The notes beneath the pieces are model-generated. The model made no database searches, had not been told where the DNA came from, and saw only the letters and a program-made list of their open reading frames with translations. This document shows, piece after piece, positions 1-7,136 of a stretch of DNA of 13,438 nt (position 1 is the stretch's first letter; every line of letters starts with the position of its first letter). The stretch comes from FEN-1219 sp036274615 (lineage in GTDB: Bacteria; Pseudomonadota; Gammaproteobacteria; Steroidobacterales; Rariloculaceae), in the NCBI GenBank assembly GCA_036274615.1, contig DASUFK010000379.1, forward strand, positions 1-13,438, written 5' to 3'. The translations under genes were made by a program, and so were the position numbers.

Positions 1-87
1 TGGTGCCCAGGAGAGGACTTGAACCTCCACGAGTGTTACCCCACTGGCACCTGAAACCAGCGCGTCTACCAGTTCCGCCACCTGGGC
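1..87 (-). tRNA. tRNA-Leu (anticodon CAG)
   Basis: Reading the minus strand, a 7-bp acceptor stem (GCCCAGG with CCTGGGC) closes the molecule. The discriminator A and an encoded CCA occupy positions 4-1. The D loop has GG, the anticodon stem-loop reads ctggt-TTCAGGT-gccag with anticodon CAG at 53-51, a long class II variable arm follows, and the T arm has loop TTCAAGT. The long variable arm plus CAG identifies a leucine tRNA reading CUG codons, a major leucine codon in GC-rich genomes. The gene appears complete at 87 nt and touches the window edge, so its terminator is out of view. Confidence 0.96.
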
Positions 88-108
88 ATCGGGGCGAGAA
101 GGCGGACG

Positions 109-137
109 AATGTACTGACTGCCCCCGGGGCTGTCAA
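109..137 (-). promoter_or_regulatory. Sigma70-type promoter of the tRNA-Leu gene
   Basis: On the minus strand a perfect -35 TTGACA (137-132) is followed by exactly 17 bp and a -10 TACATT (114-109, 4 of 6 consensus). The expected start near position 102 is about 15 nt before the tRNA 5' end. The stretch just after the -10 is GC-rich (CGTCCGCC), the kind of discriminator found in stringently controlled stable-RNA promoters; that regulation is inference. The -35 begins 3 bp after the stop codon of the upstream glycosyltransferase, so the tRNA has its own promoter rather than relying on readthrough. Confidence 0.75.
116..136. repeat. Near-perfect 21-bp palindrome inside the tRNA promoter
   Basis: Ten-base arms TGACTGCCCC and GGGGCTGTCA flank a single central C at 126, with one mismatched pair. 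The element covers most of the -35 box and the spacer of the tRNA promoter, and it starts just 3 bp beyond the glycosyltransferase stop codon. It could be a hairpin at the 3' end of the glycosyltransferase mRNA (no U-run follows), an operator, or coincidence in GC-rich DNA. Confidence 0.5.
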
Positions 138-139
138 AC

Positions 140-1261
140 CTAGGTCGAGGCCGCCGTACCCGCCTCGCCTGGCCGCTCCGCGACCAGACCGCGATACAGC
201 GCGAGTGTCCGCGAGATCGTGTCCTCGATCCTGAAGTGCCGCGCAATGCGCTCGCGCGCCGCCGCCCCTAAACGCCGCCGCTGCGCGGGGTCGGCGCGCA
301 GCCCGCCGAGCGCGCGCGCCAGGGCTGCCGAATCGCGCACCGGCACCACGAGCCCGCACTCCCCGTCCAGCACGAGCTCGGGACTTCCGCCGCAGTCGGT
401 GACTACCGGCGCCACGCCGTAGGCCATCGCCTCGATCAGCGAGCGCGCGAGACCTTCGCGCTTGATCGACGGCAGGACGAACGCATCGCAGGCCGCCGTC
501 AACGCGGGCGCGTCCTGCCGATGCCCCAGCCGGCGGATACGGTCGACCGCGGGGCTGGCGGCGATCCTCGCCGCCAAGGCGGGAGCATCCATGTGACCGA
601 TGAGCAGCAGCTGCACGTCGTCGGGCAACGACGCCATCGCGTCCACGAGCACCTCGATGCCCTTGCGGGGGCGATAGTTGGCGACGCACGCGATGGTGAA
701 CGCGCCCTCGGGAACACCCACGCTGCGCAAGTCGGCCGGCGCCGCCGTGTACCAGTCGAGACTGTGACCCTTGTAGATCGTCACGGGTCGGCTCGCGGGC
801 ATCCGGAGGAACGCGGGGCGCATCGACAGAAAATGGTCGCGCACGGCGTTGCAGACGCAAACGATCCGGTCGATCCGCGGATTCAAGAAGCGGAGCCACG
901 ATACCGGGCTCAAGAAGCTCACGTTGCCCACGATGCCGCGGTACGCGACGATCTTCACCGGCAGCCCACGCGCCGCCGCGAGCCCGTTCTGCACGCCGCG
1001 GTTTCCGAACACGTGCAGTATGTCGTAGCGTCCTCCTTCGAGCTCTGCGCGCAGCGCGGCCCGGCCGGCGCGGTCGCGGCCGCCTGAGAGCGGCAGGTCG
1101 AGCAGGCGCACGCCCGCCTCGGCAAGCATCGTCCGCGCACGGCCCGGCGGACACACCACGGTTACGTCGACGCCGGCCGCATGCAGGCCCACGAACGTCG
1201 CAGCGGTGGGGCGGTCGGGATCTTCCGTGATGCAAAGCGTCTTGATCGGCCTGGCGCTCAT
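140..1261 (-). CDS. GT4-type glycosyltransferase
   Basis: A 373-aa GT-B fold glycosyltransferase of the 'group 1' kind, expected to transfer a nucleotide-activated sugar to a growing cytoplasmic or membrane-bound glycan; donor and acceptor cannot be read from sequence. The C-terminal donor-binding half carries the family pattern NYRPRKGIEVLVDAM (about 195-209) and the E-x7-E motif (Glu269 in KREGLARSLIEAM, Glu277), followed by GVAPVVTDCGGSPELV. No signal peptide or membrane segment is seen, so it is likely a soluble or peripheral cytoplasmic enzyme. Its ATG overlaps the stop codon of the upstream glycosyltransferase by ATGA (1258-1261), which implies translational coupling and a shared mRNA. 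Length is normal for GT4. No U-tract terminator is visible before the tRNA. Confidence 0.9.
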   Translation of the reverse strand: MSARPIKTLCITEDPDRPTAATFVGLHAAGVDVTVVCPPGRARTMLAEAGVRLLDLPLSGGRDRAGRAALRAELEGGRYDILHVFGNRGVQNGLAAARGLPVKIVAYRGIVGNVSFLSPVSWLRFLNPRIDRIVCVCNAVRDHFLSMRPAFLRMPASRPVTIYKGHSLDWYTAAPADLRSVGVPEGAFTIACVANYRPRKGIEVLVDAMASLPDDVQLLLIGHMDAPALAARIAASPAVDRIRRLGHRQDAPALTAACDAFVLPSIKREGLARSLIEAMAYGVAPVVTDCGGSPELVLDGECGLVVPVRDSAALARALGGLRADPAQRRRLGAAARERIARHFRIEDTISRTLALYRGLVAERPGEAGTAAST

Positions 1262-2304
1262 TCGAGGCCGCCGAGCACGTCGCGATAGACATCGAGGTAC
1301 TTCCGCGCCATCTCGGCGGCCGAAAATCCCTTGGCCAGCTCGCGGCCGGCCGCGCCGAAGCGCCTGCGCAGATCGGGGTCGGCCCGCAGCAACAGAATCG
1401 CGGCGCGCAGTTGCTCGGGGCTTGCTGGGTCGATGAGGATACCGTTCATTCCTTCGTGCACGATGTCGGGCACGCCACCCACGCGGCTCGCGATCACGGG
1501 CAACCCGGCTTCCATGGCGTCGAACAGGATGCTGCCGATGCCTTCGCGATTCGACGGCAGGATGAAGATCTCGAACGATGCGAGATAGTCGCCCACATTT
1601 TCGACGAAACCCGTGAACGTCACGTTCGTGAGACCCGTGGCGGCGGTCTTGAGCATCGCCTCGTCGTCGCCGCCGCCCACGAGCACGAAGTGCAGATCGG
1701 GATTCGAGTGCTCTACGGCCCGGGCAACCGCGATGATGAACTCGTGGCCCTTTTGCGAGTTGTCGAGCGCGCCCACGTGTCCCACGAGAAACTTGCCGCG
1801 GTGAGCGGCTCGGATCGCGGCGGCCCGCTCCGCATCCGCCTTGAACCCGCTGCTGCTGCTGTGGATCACGCGCACGGATGCCCCGCCATCGTAGCTCCGC
1901 ACGATCTCCGCCACCTGCGAAGCCACGGCCGCGACACAGGCTGCACGCTCGTACGCCATGTGCCCGAGCCAGTTCGAGCGAATCGGATTATTTACGCGCC
2001 GCGTGATCACGTACGGCGTTCGCGACACCAGCCAGCGCAGATAGGCCCCGTACACGCTGCGCCCCTCGTGCACGTGCAGCAGGTCGACGCCGCCCGTGGC
2101 GTACGCCACTCCGAAAGGGTGGCCGTGGACGAGTCTGATCTCGATATTTGCGTCGCTCAACCGGCGCGCGAGCGGCCCGCCGCGGCGGGCCACCAGCACC
2201 TGCCTGAGCCCCGTCCGCTCGATCTCGCGGATCAGCAGCTCTGTCTGCCGTTCTCCGCCGCGATAGCCGCGCGCCACGTTGACGTGAGCGATCGTGATGG
2301 TCAT
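1258..2304 (-). CDS. GT4-type glycosyltransferase
   Basis: A 348-aa GT-B glycosyltransferase. The N-terminal half begins MTITIAHVNVARGYRGGERQ, with a glycine-rich turn at 13-17 typical of the acceptor domain. The C-terminal half has VGHVGALDNSQKGHEFI (about 174-190), HFVLVGGGDDE and the donor site NREGIGSILFDAMEAGLPVIAS. The second acidic residue of the E-x7-E motif is Asp262 instead of Glu (Glu254-x7-Asp262), a variant I believe occurs in some GT4 subgroups. I chose ATG 2304 because homology-like sequence begins there. The frame stays open to 2490, but that extension is low-complexity and would overlap the divergent asnB start. GGAG lies 12 nt upstream. It is first in a two-gene minus-strand unit, coupled by ATGA to the next glycosyltransferase. 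The sugar transferred is unknown. Confidence 0.88.
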   Translation of the reverse strand: MTITIAHVNVARGYRGGERQTELLIREIERTGLRQVLVARRGGPLARRLSDANIEIRLVHGHPFGVAYATGGVDLLHVHEGRSVYGAYLRWLVSRTPYVITRRVNNPIRSNWLGHMAYERAACVAAVASQVAEIVRSYDGGASVRVIHSSSSGFKADAERAAAIRAAHRGKFLVGHVGALDNSQKGHEFIIAVARAVEHSNPDLHFVLVGGGDDEAMLKTAATGLTNVTFTGFVENVGDYLASFEIFILPSNREGIGSILFDAMEAGLPVIASRVGGVPDIVHEGMNGILIDPASPEQLRAAILLLRADPDLRRRFGAAGRELAKGFSAAEMARKYLDVYRDVLGGLE

Positions 2305-2393
2305 CGGGCCGGCAAGCTCCGCAAGCGCGGTTCGAAGCTGCGCGAGAGCGTAACACAGCGCGGCGAGCGAGCTCCCCGCCGGTCGAGCGACAT

Positions 2394-2423
2394 TTGCGGG
2401 CTCTTCCGGGACTCCCGTAGAGT
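2394..2423 (+). promoter_or_regulatory. Possible sigma70 promoter for the asnB-gmd-fcl-fkbM unit
   Basis: In the 163-bp divergent gap, TTGCGG (2394-2399) and TAGAGT (2418-2423) are separated by 18 bp and sit about 45 bp upstream of the asnB GTG. Both boxes are imperfect (4 of 6 each), so this is only a candidate. No matching promoter toward the minus-strand glycosyltransferases was evident. Confidence 0.3.
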
Positions 2424-2454
2424 GCTCACACAAGACGGTGCGCCGCAAGGCGCG

Positions 2455-2459
2455 AAGGA
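2455..2459 (+). promoter_or_regulatory. Ribosome binding site fixing the asnB GTG start
   Basis: AAGGA lies 8 nt before GTG 2468. It supports that GTG, which leaves Cys as residue 2, over the upstream in-frame GTG at 2438. Confidence 0.65.
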
Positions 2460-2467
2460 CACCGAAC

Positions 2468-4213
2468 GTGTGCGGCTTCGTGGGCGGCACGGAACCCGAC
2501 TGGAGCTACGCCCGCGCGCTCGACGCGATCGCTCACCGCGGACCCGACGCGAGCGCGCTCCACCTCGACGGCCCGATCAAGGTCGGCTTTCGGCGGCTCT
2601 CGATCATCGATCTCAGCACGGCAGCCAACCAGCCGATGTTCGCGCCGGACGGCGCCACCTGGCTCGTCTTCAACGGCGAGATCTACGGCTATCAGGCGCT
2701 GCGCTCCGAGCTGCGCAGACGAGGCCGCGAGTTCCGCACCGAATCCGATACCGAAGTCGTGCTCAACGCCTATCTCGAGTGGAACGACGGCTTCGTCGAG
2801 CACGTCGACGGCATGTTCGCGATCGCGCTCTGGGACGCGCGCGAGCGGCGTTTGAAGCTCTACCGCGACCGGCCTGGAATCAAACCTCTCTACTATTTCC
2901 ACGATGGCCGCCGCTTCGCGTTCGCCTCGGAGCTCAAAGGCATCGAGACGGCCTGCGCCGGCGAGCGGCTCGAGGTAGACGGCACGGCGCTCTACGACTT
3001 CTTGGGCTACCGCTACGTGCCCGCGCCGAAGTCGCTCTACAAGAACGTCTACAAGTTGCCGCCGGCGCACCGGCTCGCGTTCGATCCCGCCACCGGCGCG
3101 ATCGAGGCGCCGCGCCGCTACTGGTCCGTGCCGACCCCTGAGCGCCCGCGACAACCGGAGCTCGACGCCTGCTGCGAGGAGCTGCGCGCGCTCGTGACGG
3201 CGGCCGTGAGCGATCAGATGATCGCCGACGTCCCGCTCGGCTTCTTTCTGTCGGGCGGCATCGACTCGAGCGTCGTGGTGGCTTCCGCCGCGCTCACCGG
3301 CCGGCGAGTGTCGACGTTCTCGATCGGCTTCGACTCCGACGCCGTGTCCGAGACGCCGTTCGCGCGCGAAGTTGCGACCCAGTTCGGCACGGATCACCAC
3401 GAGCGGATCTTGTCGCAAACGCACGCACAGGAGCTGCTGCCGAAGCTCAAGATCTGGTTCGACGAGCCGTTCGCCGACGAGTCGTCGATGCCGACCTTCC
3501 TCGTGTCGGCGGCCGCCCGCGAGAACGTCACCGTGGTGTTGACCGGCGACGGCGGCGACGAAGTGTTCGGCGGCTACCGCACCTACGCGCGCTTCGAGCG
3601 CTATGACCGCTGGCCCACGTGGCCGCGGTTCATGGACTCGGCGGCGTTCGCTCTCCGCCGCCCATTCCATCGCCGTCACGCCGTCGCGCGCGCCGTGACG
3701 CTGCTCGAGACCGCCTTCAGCGGCGGACCGGACCTGTGGGCCCGCATCATGGGCGGCCTGCCCCGGGCGGCGAAGCGCGAGTACGGCGCCGAGCTCGGGA
3801 TTCCCCGCGACTACGACGACTGGTGGCACTATCGCGAGCACTGGCGCGCGGACCTGCCGATCCGTACACGCCTCCAGCTCGTCGACTTCCACACGTTCTT
3901 GCCGGGCTTGGTGCTCACCAAGGTCGATCGCACCAGCATGGCCGTGTCGCTCGAGGCGCGGGTGCCGCTGCTCGACCGGAGGCTCATCGAGTTCTCGTTC
4001 GGGCTCGACGAGAACCTGCGCTACCACGGCGGCCAGACCAAGGGACTGCTGCGTCACGCCTATCGCGGCATCCTGCCCGACCACATCCTCGACCGTCGCA
4101 AGAAGGGCTTCGGTATCCCGCGCTATTACCTCAAGGACGTCGGCGGCGGCCGTGCCATCCAGGAGCACGTGCTGCGCAGCCTGTTCCTGCCGAAAAATCG
4201 ATTGACCGCCTGA
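2468..4213 (+). CDS. asnB: Glutamine-dependent asparagine synthetase-type amidotransferase
   Basis: A 581-aa cytoplasmic enzyme that hydrolyses glutamine and transfers the ammonia to a carboxylate activated as an acyl-AMP. The start is GTG 2468, because class II glutaminases need Cys at position 2 after Met removal (MCGFVGG) and AAGGA precedes it. The N-terminal glutaminase domain shows HRGPD (23-27), NGEIY (69-73), SDTE (93-96) and DRPGIKPLYY (134-143, with Pro where Leu or Phe is usual). The synthetase domain has the PP-loop SGGIDSS (262-268), DEPFADESS (332-340) and GDGGDEVFGG (360-369). After the conserved KKGFGIP only about 30 residues remain, so the tail looks some 40-50 residues shorter than in about 620-640-aa homologues of the Bacillus AsnB type. 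In glycan clusters such proteins (for example WbpS) are thought to amidate uronic acids rather than make asparagine. The neighbours suggest that role here; this is inference. Confidence 0.9.
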   Translation: MCGFVGGTEPDWSYARALDAIAHRGPDASALHLDGPIKVGFRRLSIIDLSTAANQPMFAPDGATWLVFNGEIYGYQALRSELRRRGREFRTESDTEVVLNAYLEWNDGFVEHVDGMFAIALWDARERRLKLYRDRPGIKPLYYFHDGRRFAFASELKGIETACAGERLEVDGTALYDFLGYRYVPAPKSLYKNVYKLPPAHRLAFDPATGAIEAPRRYWSVPTPERPRQPELDACCEELRALVTAAVSDQMIADVPLGFFLSGGIDSSVVVASAALTGRRVSTFSIGFDSDAVSETPFAREVATQFGTDHHERILSQTHAQELLPKLKIWFDEPFADESSMPTFLVSAAARENVTVVLTGDGGDEVFGGYRTYARFERYDRWPTWPRFMDSAAFALRRPFHRRHAVARAVTLLETAFSGGPDLWARIMGGLPRAAKREYGAELGIPRDYDDWWHYREHWRADLPIRTRLQLVDFHTFLPGLVLTKVDRTSMAVSLEARVPLLDRRLIEFSFGLDENLRYHGGQTKGLLRHAYRGILPDHILDRRKKGFGIPRYYLKDVGGGRAIQEHVLRSLFLPKNRLTA

Positions 4214-4290
4214 ATCCACAACGCGTCCGCATCACGAGGTAACATGCACTCGCCGCGGCGGGCGGCGCACTCGAGACGAGAACCGGACAA

Positions 4291-5394
4291 GTGACCAAAG
4301 ACGCTTCGAACAAACGTGCCCTGATCACGGGCATCACCGGACAGGATGGGGCCTACCTCGCGGAGCTCTTGCTCGGCAAGGGCTACGAGGTGCACGGCGT
4401 GAAGCGCCGCGCGTCGCTGTTCAACACCGACCGCATCGACCATCTGTACACCGATCCTCACGAGCCCGGCCGGCGGATGCTCCTCCATTACGGCGATCTC
4501 ACCGACGCCACCAACCTCATCCGCATCGTTCAAGAAGTGCGTCCGGCGGAGATCTACAACCTCGCGGCGCAGAGCCACGTGGCCGTGTCGTTCGAAACCG
4601 CCGAATACACGGCCAATTCCGATGCGCTCGGTACGCTGCGCCTGCTCGAAGCCGTTCGGATTTGCGGCCTCGCATCGAGCACGCGCTTCTACCAGGCGTC
4701 GAGCTCGGAGATGTTCGGCAAGGTGCAGGAAGTGCCGCAACGCGAGACGACGCCGTTCTATCCGCGCTCGCCCTACGCCGCCGCGAAGGTCTACGCCTAC
4801 TGGATCACCGTGAACTATCGCGAGGCGTACGGCATGTACGCGTGCAACGGCATCCTGTTCAATCACGAGTCGCCGCTGCGCGGCGAAACGTTCGTGACGC
4901 GCAAGGTCACCCGCGGGCTCGCGCGGATCAAGGCGGGCCTCGACGAGTGCCTGTATCTCGGCAACCTCGATGCGCTGCGTGACTGGGGCCACGCCCGCGA
5001 CTACGTCCATGCCCAGTGGCTCATGCTGCAGCAGGCGGCGCCGGAGGACTACGTCATCGCGAGCGGGGAGCAGCACTCGGTTCGAACGTTCGTCACGCTC
5101 GCCGCGAAGCTGCTCGGCATCGACCTCGCCTGGCGCGGCAAGGGTATCGACGAGCACGCGGTCGACCAGGCCAGCGGGCGCACCCTCGTGCGGGTGGACC
5201 CGCGCTACTTTCGCCCCACCGAGGTGGACACGCTGCTCGGCGACGCCACCAAAGCACGCCGCCAGCTGGGCTGGCAGCCGGCCATCGGCTTCGAGGCGCT
5301 CGTGCGCGAGATGGTGGACGCCGATCGCAAGCTCGCCGAGCGCGATGCGTTGATCGCCCGCGAAGGATTCGCAGTGAACAACCCGCGCGAATGA
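4291..5394 (+). CDS. gmd: GDP-mannose 4,6-dehydratase
   Basis: A 367-aa cytoplasmic short-chain dehydrogenase/reductase that converts GDP-D-mannose to GDP-4-keto-6-deoxy-D-mannose, the first step to GDP-L-fucose and also to GDP-rhamnose or GDP-perosamine. The NADP-binding loop GITGQDG is at 14-20, NLAAQSHV at 90-97, the active-site stretch ASSSEMFG at 136-143, the YxxxK catalytic pair is Tyr162/Lys166 (YAAAK), and the Gmd hallmark NHESPLRGETFVTRKVT is at 191-207. Length and motif spacing match the family. The start is GTG, which leaves a short lead before LITGITGQDG as in known Gmd proteins; no strong Shine-Dalgarno is visible. A 77-bp gap separates it from asnB, and its stop overlaps the fcl start by ATGA, so the pathway's next enzyme is translationally coupled. 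Confidence 0.97.
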   Translation: MTKDASNKRALITGITGQDGAYLAELLLGKGYEVHGVKRRASLFNTDRIDHLYTDPHEPGRRMLLHYGDLTDATNLIRIVQEVRPAEIYNLAAQSHVAVSFETAEYTANSDALGTLRLLEAVRICGLASSTRFYQASSSEMFGKVQEVPQRETTPFYPRSPYAAAKVYAYWITVNYREAYGMYACNGILFNHESPLRGETFVTRKVTRGLARIKAGLDECLYLGNLDALRDWGHARDYVHAQWLMLQQAAPEDYVIASGEQHSVRTFVTLAAKLLGIDLAWRGKGIDEHAVDQASGRTLVRVDPRYFRPTEVDTLLGDATKARRQLGWQPAIGFEALVREMVDADRKLAERDALIAREGFAVNNPRE

Positions 5395-6335
5395 AGCCGG
5401 CTTCCCCGATCTTCGTTGCGGGCGAGCGCGGGCTCGCGGGCTCGGCGATCGTGCGGGCGCTGCGCGCCCGAGGCTACACCAACGTCTTGAGCGCACCGCG
5501 TTCGACGCTCGACCTTCGGGAGCAAACGGCCGTCGACCGGTTTTTCGCCGATCGCCGGCCCGAATACGTGGTCATGGCCGCCGCGAAGGTCGGCGGCATC
5601 CTCGCAAACGACACGCGTCCCGCGGAGTTCATTCGCGACAATCTCCTGATCCAGAACAACGTGATCGACGCAGCGCACCGGCACGGCGTGCGCAAGCTCT
5701 GCTTTCTCGGATCGAGCTGCATCTATCCGCGGCTCGCGCCGCAACCGCTGCGCGAGGACTCGCTGCTCACCGGTCCGCTCGAGCCCACCAACGAGTGGTA
5801 CGCCGTGGCCAAGATCGCCGGCATCAAGATGTGCCAAGCGTATGCGCGCCAGTACGGATTCAACGCGATCTCCGCGATGCCCACCAACCTCTACGGCCCG
5901 GGCGACAACTTCGATCTCGCGAGCTCGCACGTGCTGCCCGCTCTCATCCGCAAGTTTCACGAAGCAAAGGCGCGCCGCGACGCCACGGTGACCATCTGGG
6001 GCTCGGGCACGCCGCGGCGCGAGTTCCTGCACGTCGACGATCTCGCGGACGCGGTCTGCTTCCTGATGGACCGCTACGACTCGCCCGAGATCATCAACGT
6101 GGGTTGCGGCGAGGACCTCACGATTTCCGAGCTCGCAAGCCTCGTGCGCGAGATCGTCGGCTTCGACGGCGAGATCGTGCACGACCGCGGCAAGCCCGAC
6201 GGCACGCCCCGCAAGCTGCTCGACGTGACCAGGCTGAGCGCGCTCGGCTGGCGGCCCCGAATCGCTCTGCGTGACGGCATTTCGAGCACCTATCGCTGGT
6301 TCCTCGAGCACGTGCACGAGCGGTCCCAGGCGTGA
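5391..6335 (+). CDS. fcl: GDP-L-fucose synthase
   Basis: A 314-aa bifunctional 3,5-epimerase/4-reductase that uses NADPH to turn GDP-4-keto-6-deoxymannose into GDP-L-fucose. The Rossmann loop reads GERGLAGSA (11-19), where GHRGLVGSA is usual. AAKVGGI (64-70) is the family signature. The catalytic set seen in E. coli Fcl is present one residue later: Ser108 in LGSSCIYP with Cys110, Tyr137/Lys141 (YAVAK) and His180 in SSHVLPALIRKFH. NLYGPGDNFD and EFLHVDDLADA also match. I chose ATG 5391, inside the gmd stop (ATGA). The frame is open upstream, but that stretch is gmd read out of frame. With gmd it completes GDP-fucose synthesis and excludes the other branches as the sole use of the intermediate. 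Confidence 0.96.
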   Translation: MKPASPIFVAGERGLAGSAIVRALRARGYTNVLSAPRSTLDLREQTAVDRFFADRRPEYVVMAAAKVGGILANDTRPAEFIRDNLLIQNNVIDAAHRHGVRKLCFLGSSCIYPRLAPQPLREDSLLTGPLEPTNEWYAVAKIAGIKMCQAYARQYGFNAISAMPTNLYGPGDNFDLASSHVLPALIRKFHEAKARRDATVTIWGSGTPRREFLHVDDLADAVCFLMDRYDSPEIINVGCGEDLTISELASLVREIVGFDGEIVHDRGKPDGTPRKLLDVTRLSALGWRPRIALRDGISSTYRWFLEHVHERSQA

Positions 6336-6351
6336 GCTCGAGGCTCCGCAG

Positions 6352-7065
6352 GTGAGCAAGAACATCCGCGCCCTGCTCGACTCGTTGGGCGTGCGACGCC
6401 GCAAGAGCGCAGCAAATCGCGGCGTGCGGCAGCTGCTGCTGGGCCTCGAGCGGTTCCGGGTCGACTTGGTTCTCGACGTGGGAGCGAACGTGGGGCAGTT
6501 CGCGCGCGAGATCCGCGCGTTCGGCTTCGCGCGCCGCATCGTGAGCTTCGAACCGTTGAGCGATGCGCACCGCCGCCTGATCGAGGCGGCGGCCGGCGAC
6601 AAAGACTGGCAGGTGCATCCCCGCTGCGCGCTCGGTGACCGCGACGGCGAGATCGCGATCAACGTGTCCGCCAACTCCGTGTCGTCGTCGCTGCTGCCGA
6701 TGACCGGCGCACACGTGGGAGCCGCGGGCACGTCCGCGTACGTCGGCCGTGAGACGGTGCCGCTATGCCGGCTCGACACCGTGGCGGACGCTTACCTTGC
6801 GGCTGCCCGGCACCCGTTCCTCAAGATCGACACTCAGGGCTTCGAGTGGCTGGTGCTCGACGGCGCGGCGCAGTCGCTGCCGCGGCTATGCGGCGTGCTC
6901 TGCGAGCTGTCCCTGGTCGAGCTCTACGAAGGACAGCACCTCTGGCGCGACGTCATAGAGCGGCTGGAGCTCGGCGGGCTCACGCTCTGGAACATCCAAC
7001 CGGGGTTCGCCGATCCGCGAGACGGCCGCACGCTCCAGGTCGACGCCGTCTTTTTCCGCGCCTAG
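6352..7065 (+). CDS. FkbM-family SAM-dependent methyltransferase
   Basis: A 237-aa class I methyltransferase of the FkbM type, which usually O-methylates sugars or polyketide-like hydroxyls. The SAM-binding loop is DVGANVGQF (42-50), followed by IVSFEPL (63-69) in which Glu67 should contact the SAM ribose. The conserved LKIDTQGFEWLVLDGA (157-172) is the FkbM hallmark, and a C-terminal VDAVFFR strand closes the fold. I chose GTG 6352, with GAGG about 8-10 nt upstream and a 16-bp gap to fcl. The frame continues to 6271, but that extension would overlap fcl by 65 bp and has no family similarity. As the last gene of the asnB-gmd-fcl unit it is a good candidate for O-methylating the fucose or another residue of the glycan; the substrate is inference. 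Confidence 0.9.
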   Translation: MSKNIRALLDSLGVRRRKSAANRGVRQLLLGLERFRVDLVLDVGANVGQFAREIRAFGFARRIVSFEPLSDAHRRLIEAAAGDKDWQVHPRCALGDRDGEIAINVSANSVSSSLLPMTGAHVGAAGTSAYVGRETVPLCRLDTVADAYLAAARHPFLKIDTQGFEWLVLDGAAQSLPRLCGVLCELSLVELYEGQHLWRDVIERLELGGLTLWNIQPGFADPRDGRTLQVDAVFFRA

Positions 7066-7088
7066 ACCAGCCGATGTCGAAGCACGTT

Positions 7089-7133
7089 GGTGTCTGACAC
7101 CACCCGTGTCTGACACCAGCGGTGTCTGACACC
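7089..7133. repeat. Three palindromic 13-mers at a 16-bp period
   Basis: GGTGTCTGACACC occurs at 7089-7101, as CGTGTCTGACACC at 7105-7117, and again at 7121-7133. Centres at 7095, 7111 and 7127 give an exact 16-bp period. Each unit is a perfect palindrome around one central base, except one outer base of the middle copy, and the outer copies extend to 15 bp. The array fills the 71-bp gap between the converging ends of the methyltransferase and the fucosyltransferase-like gene, ending 3 bp from the latter's stop codon. It resembles REP-like 3'-end repeats, and any unit can pair with any other in RNA, so it may act as a bidirectional 3'-end structure. Confidence 0.85.
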
Positions 7134-7136
7134 GGT

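Noticed and set aside
1..87. tRNA as an attachment site of an integrated element
   Set aside because: No integrase, no second copy of the tRNA 3' end in the window and no composition change beside it.
2305..2490. N-terminal extension of the minus-strand glycosyltransferase to 2490
   Set aside because: The 62 extra residues are unlike the family and would overlap the asnB start and its ribosome binding site.
1411..3141. 576-aa plus-strand frame over the glycosyltransferase and asnB
   Set aside because: It runs antisense to the glycosyltransferase and out of frame through asnB, with biased composition; it is a shadow frame.
2426..4219. 597-aa open frame antisense to asnB
   Set aside because: It is almost exactly antisense to a convincing AsnB, has Arg/Glu/Ala/Val-rich low-complexity content and no recognisable domain; long antisense frames are expected in DNA this GC-rich.
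4214..4290. Terminator or separate promoter between asnB and gmd
   Set aside because: Only GC-rich CGCCGCGG-type sequence and a GCACTCG direct repeat are seen; no hairpin with U-run or convincing promoter boxes.
5205..6779. 524-aa antisense frame across gmd, fcl and fkbM
   Set aside because: It crosses three well-supported genes on the other strand and has no family similarity.
7089..7133. CRISPR array
   Set aside because: Units are only 13 bp, spacers of 3 bp are far too short, and no cas genes are present.
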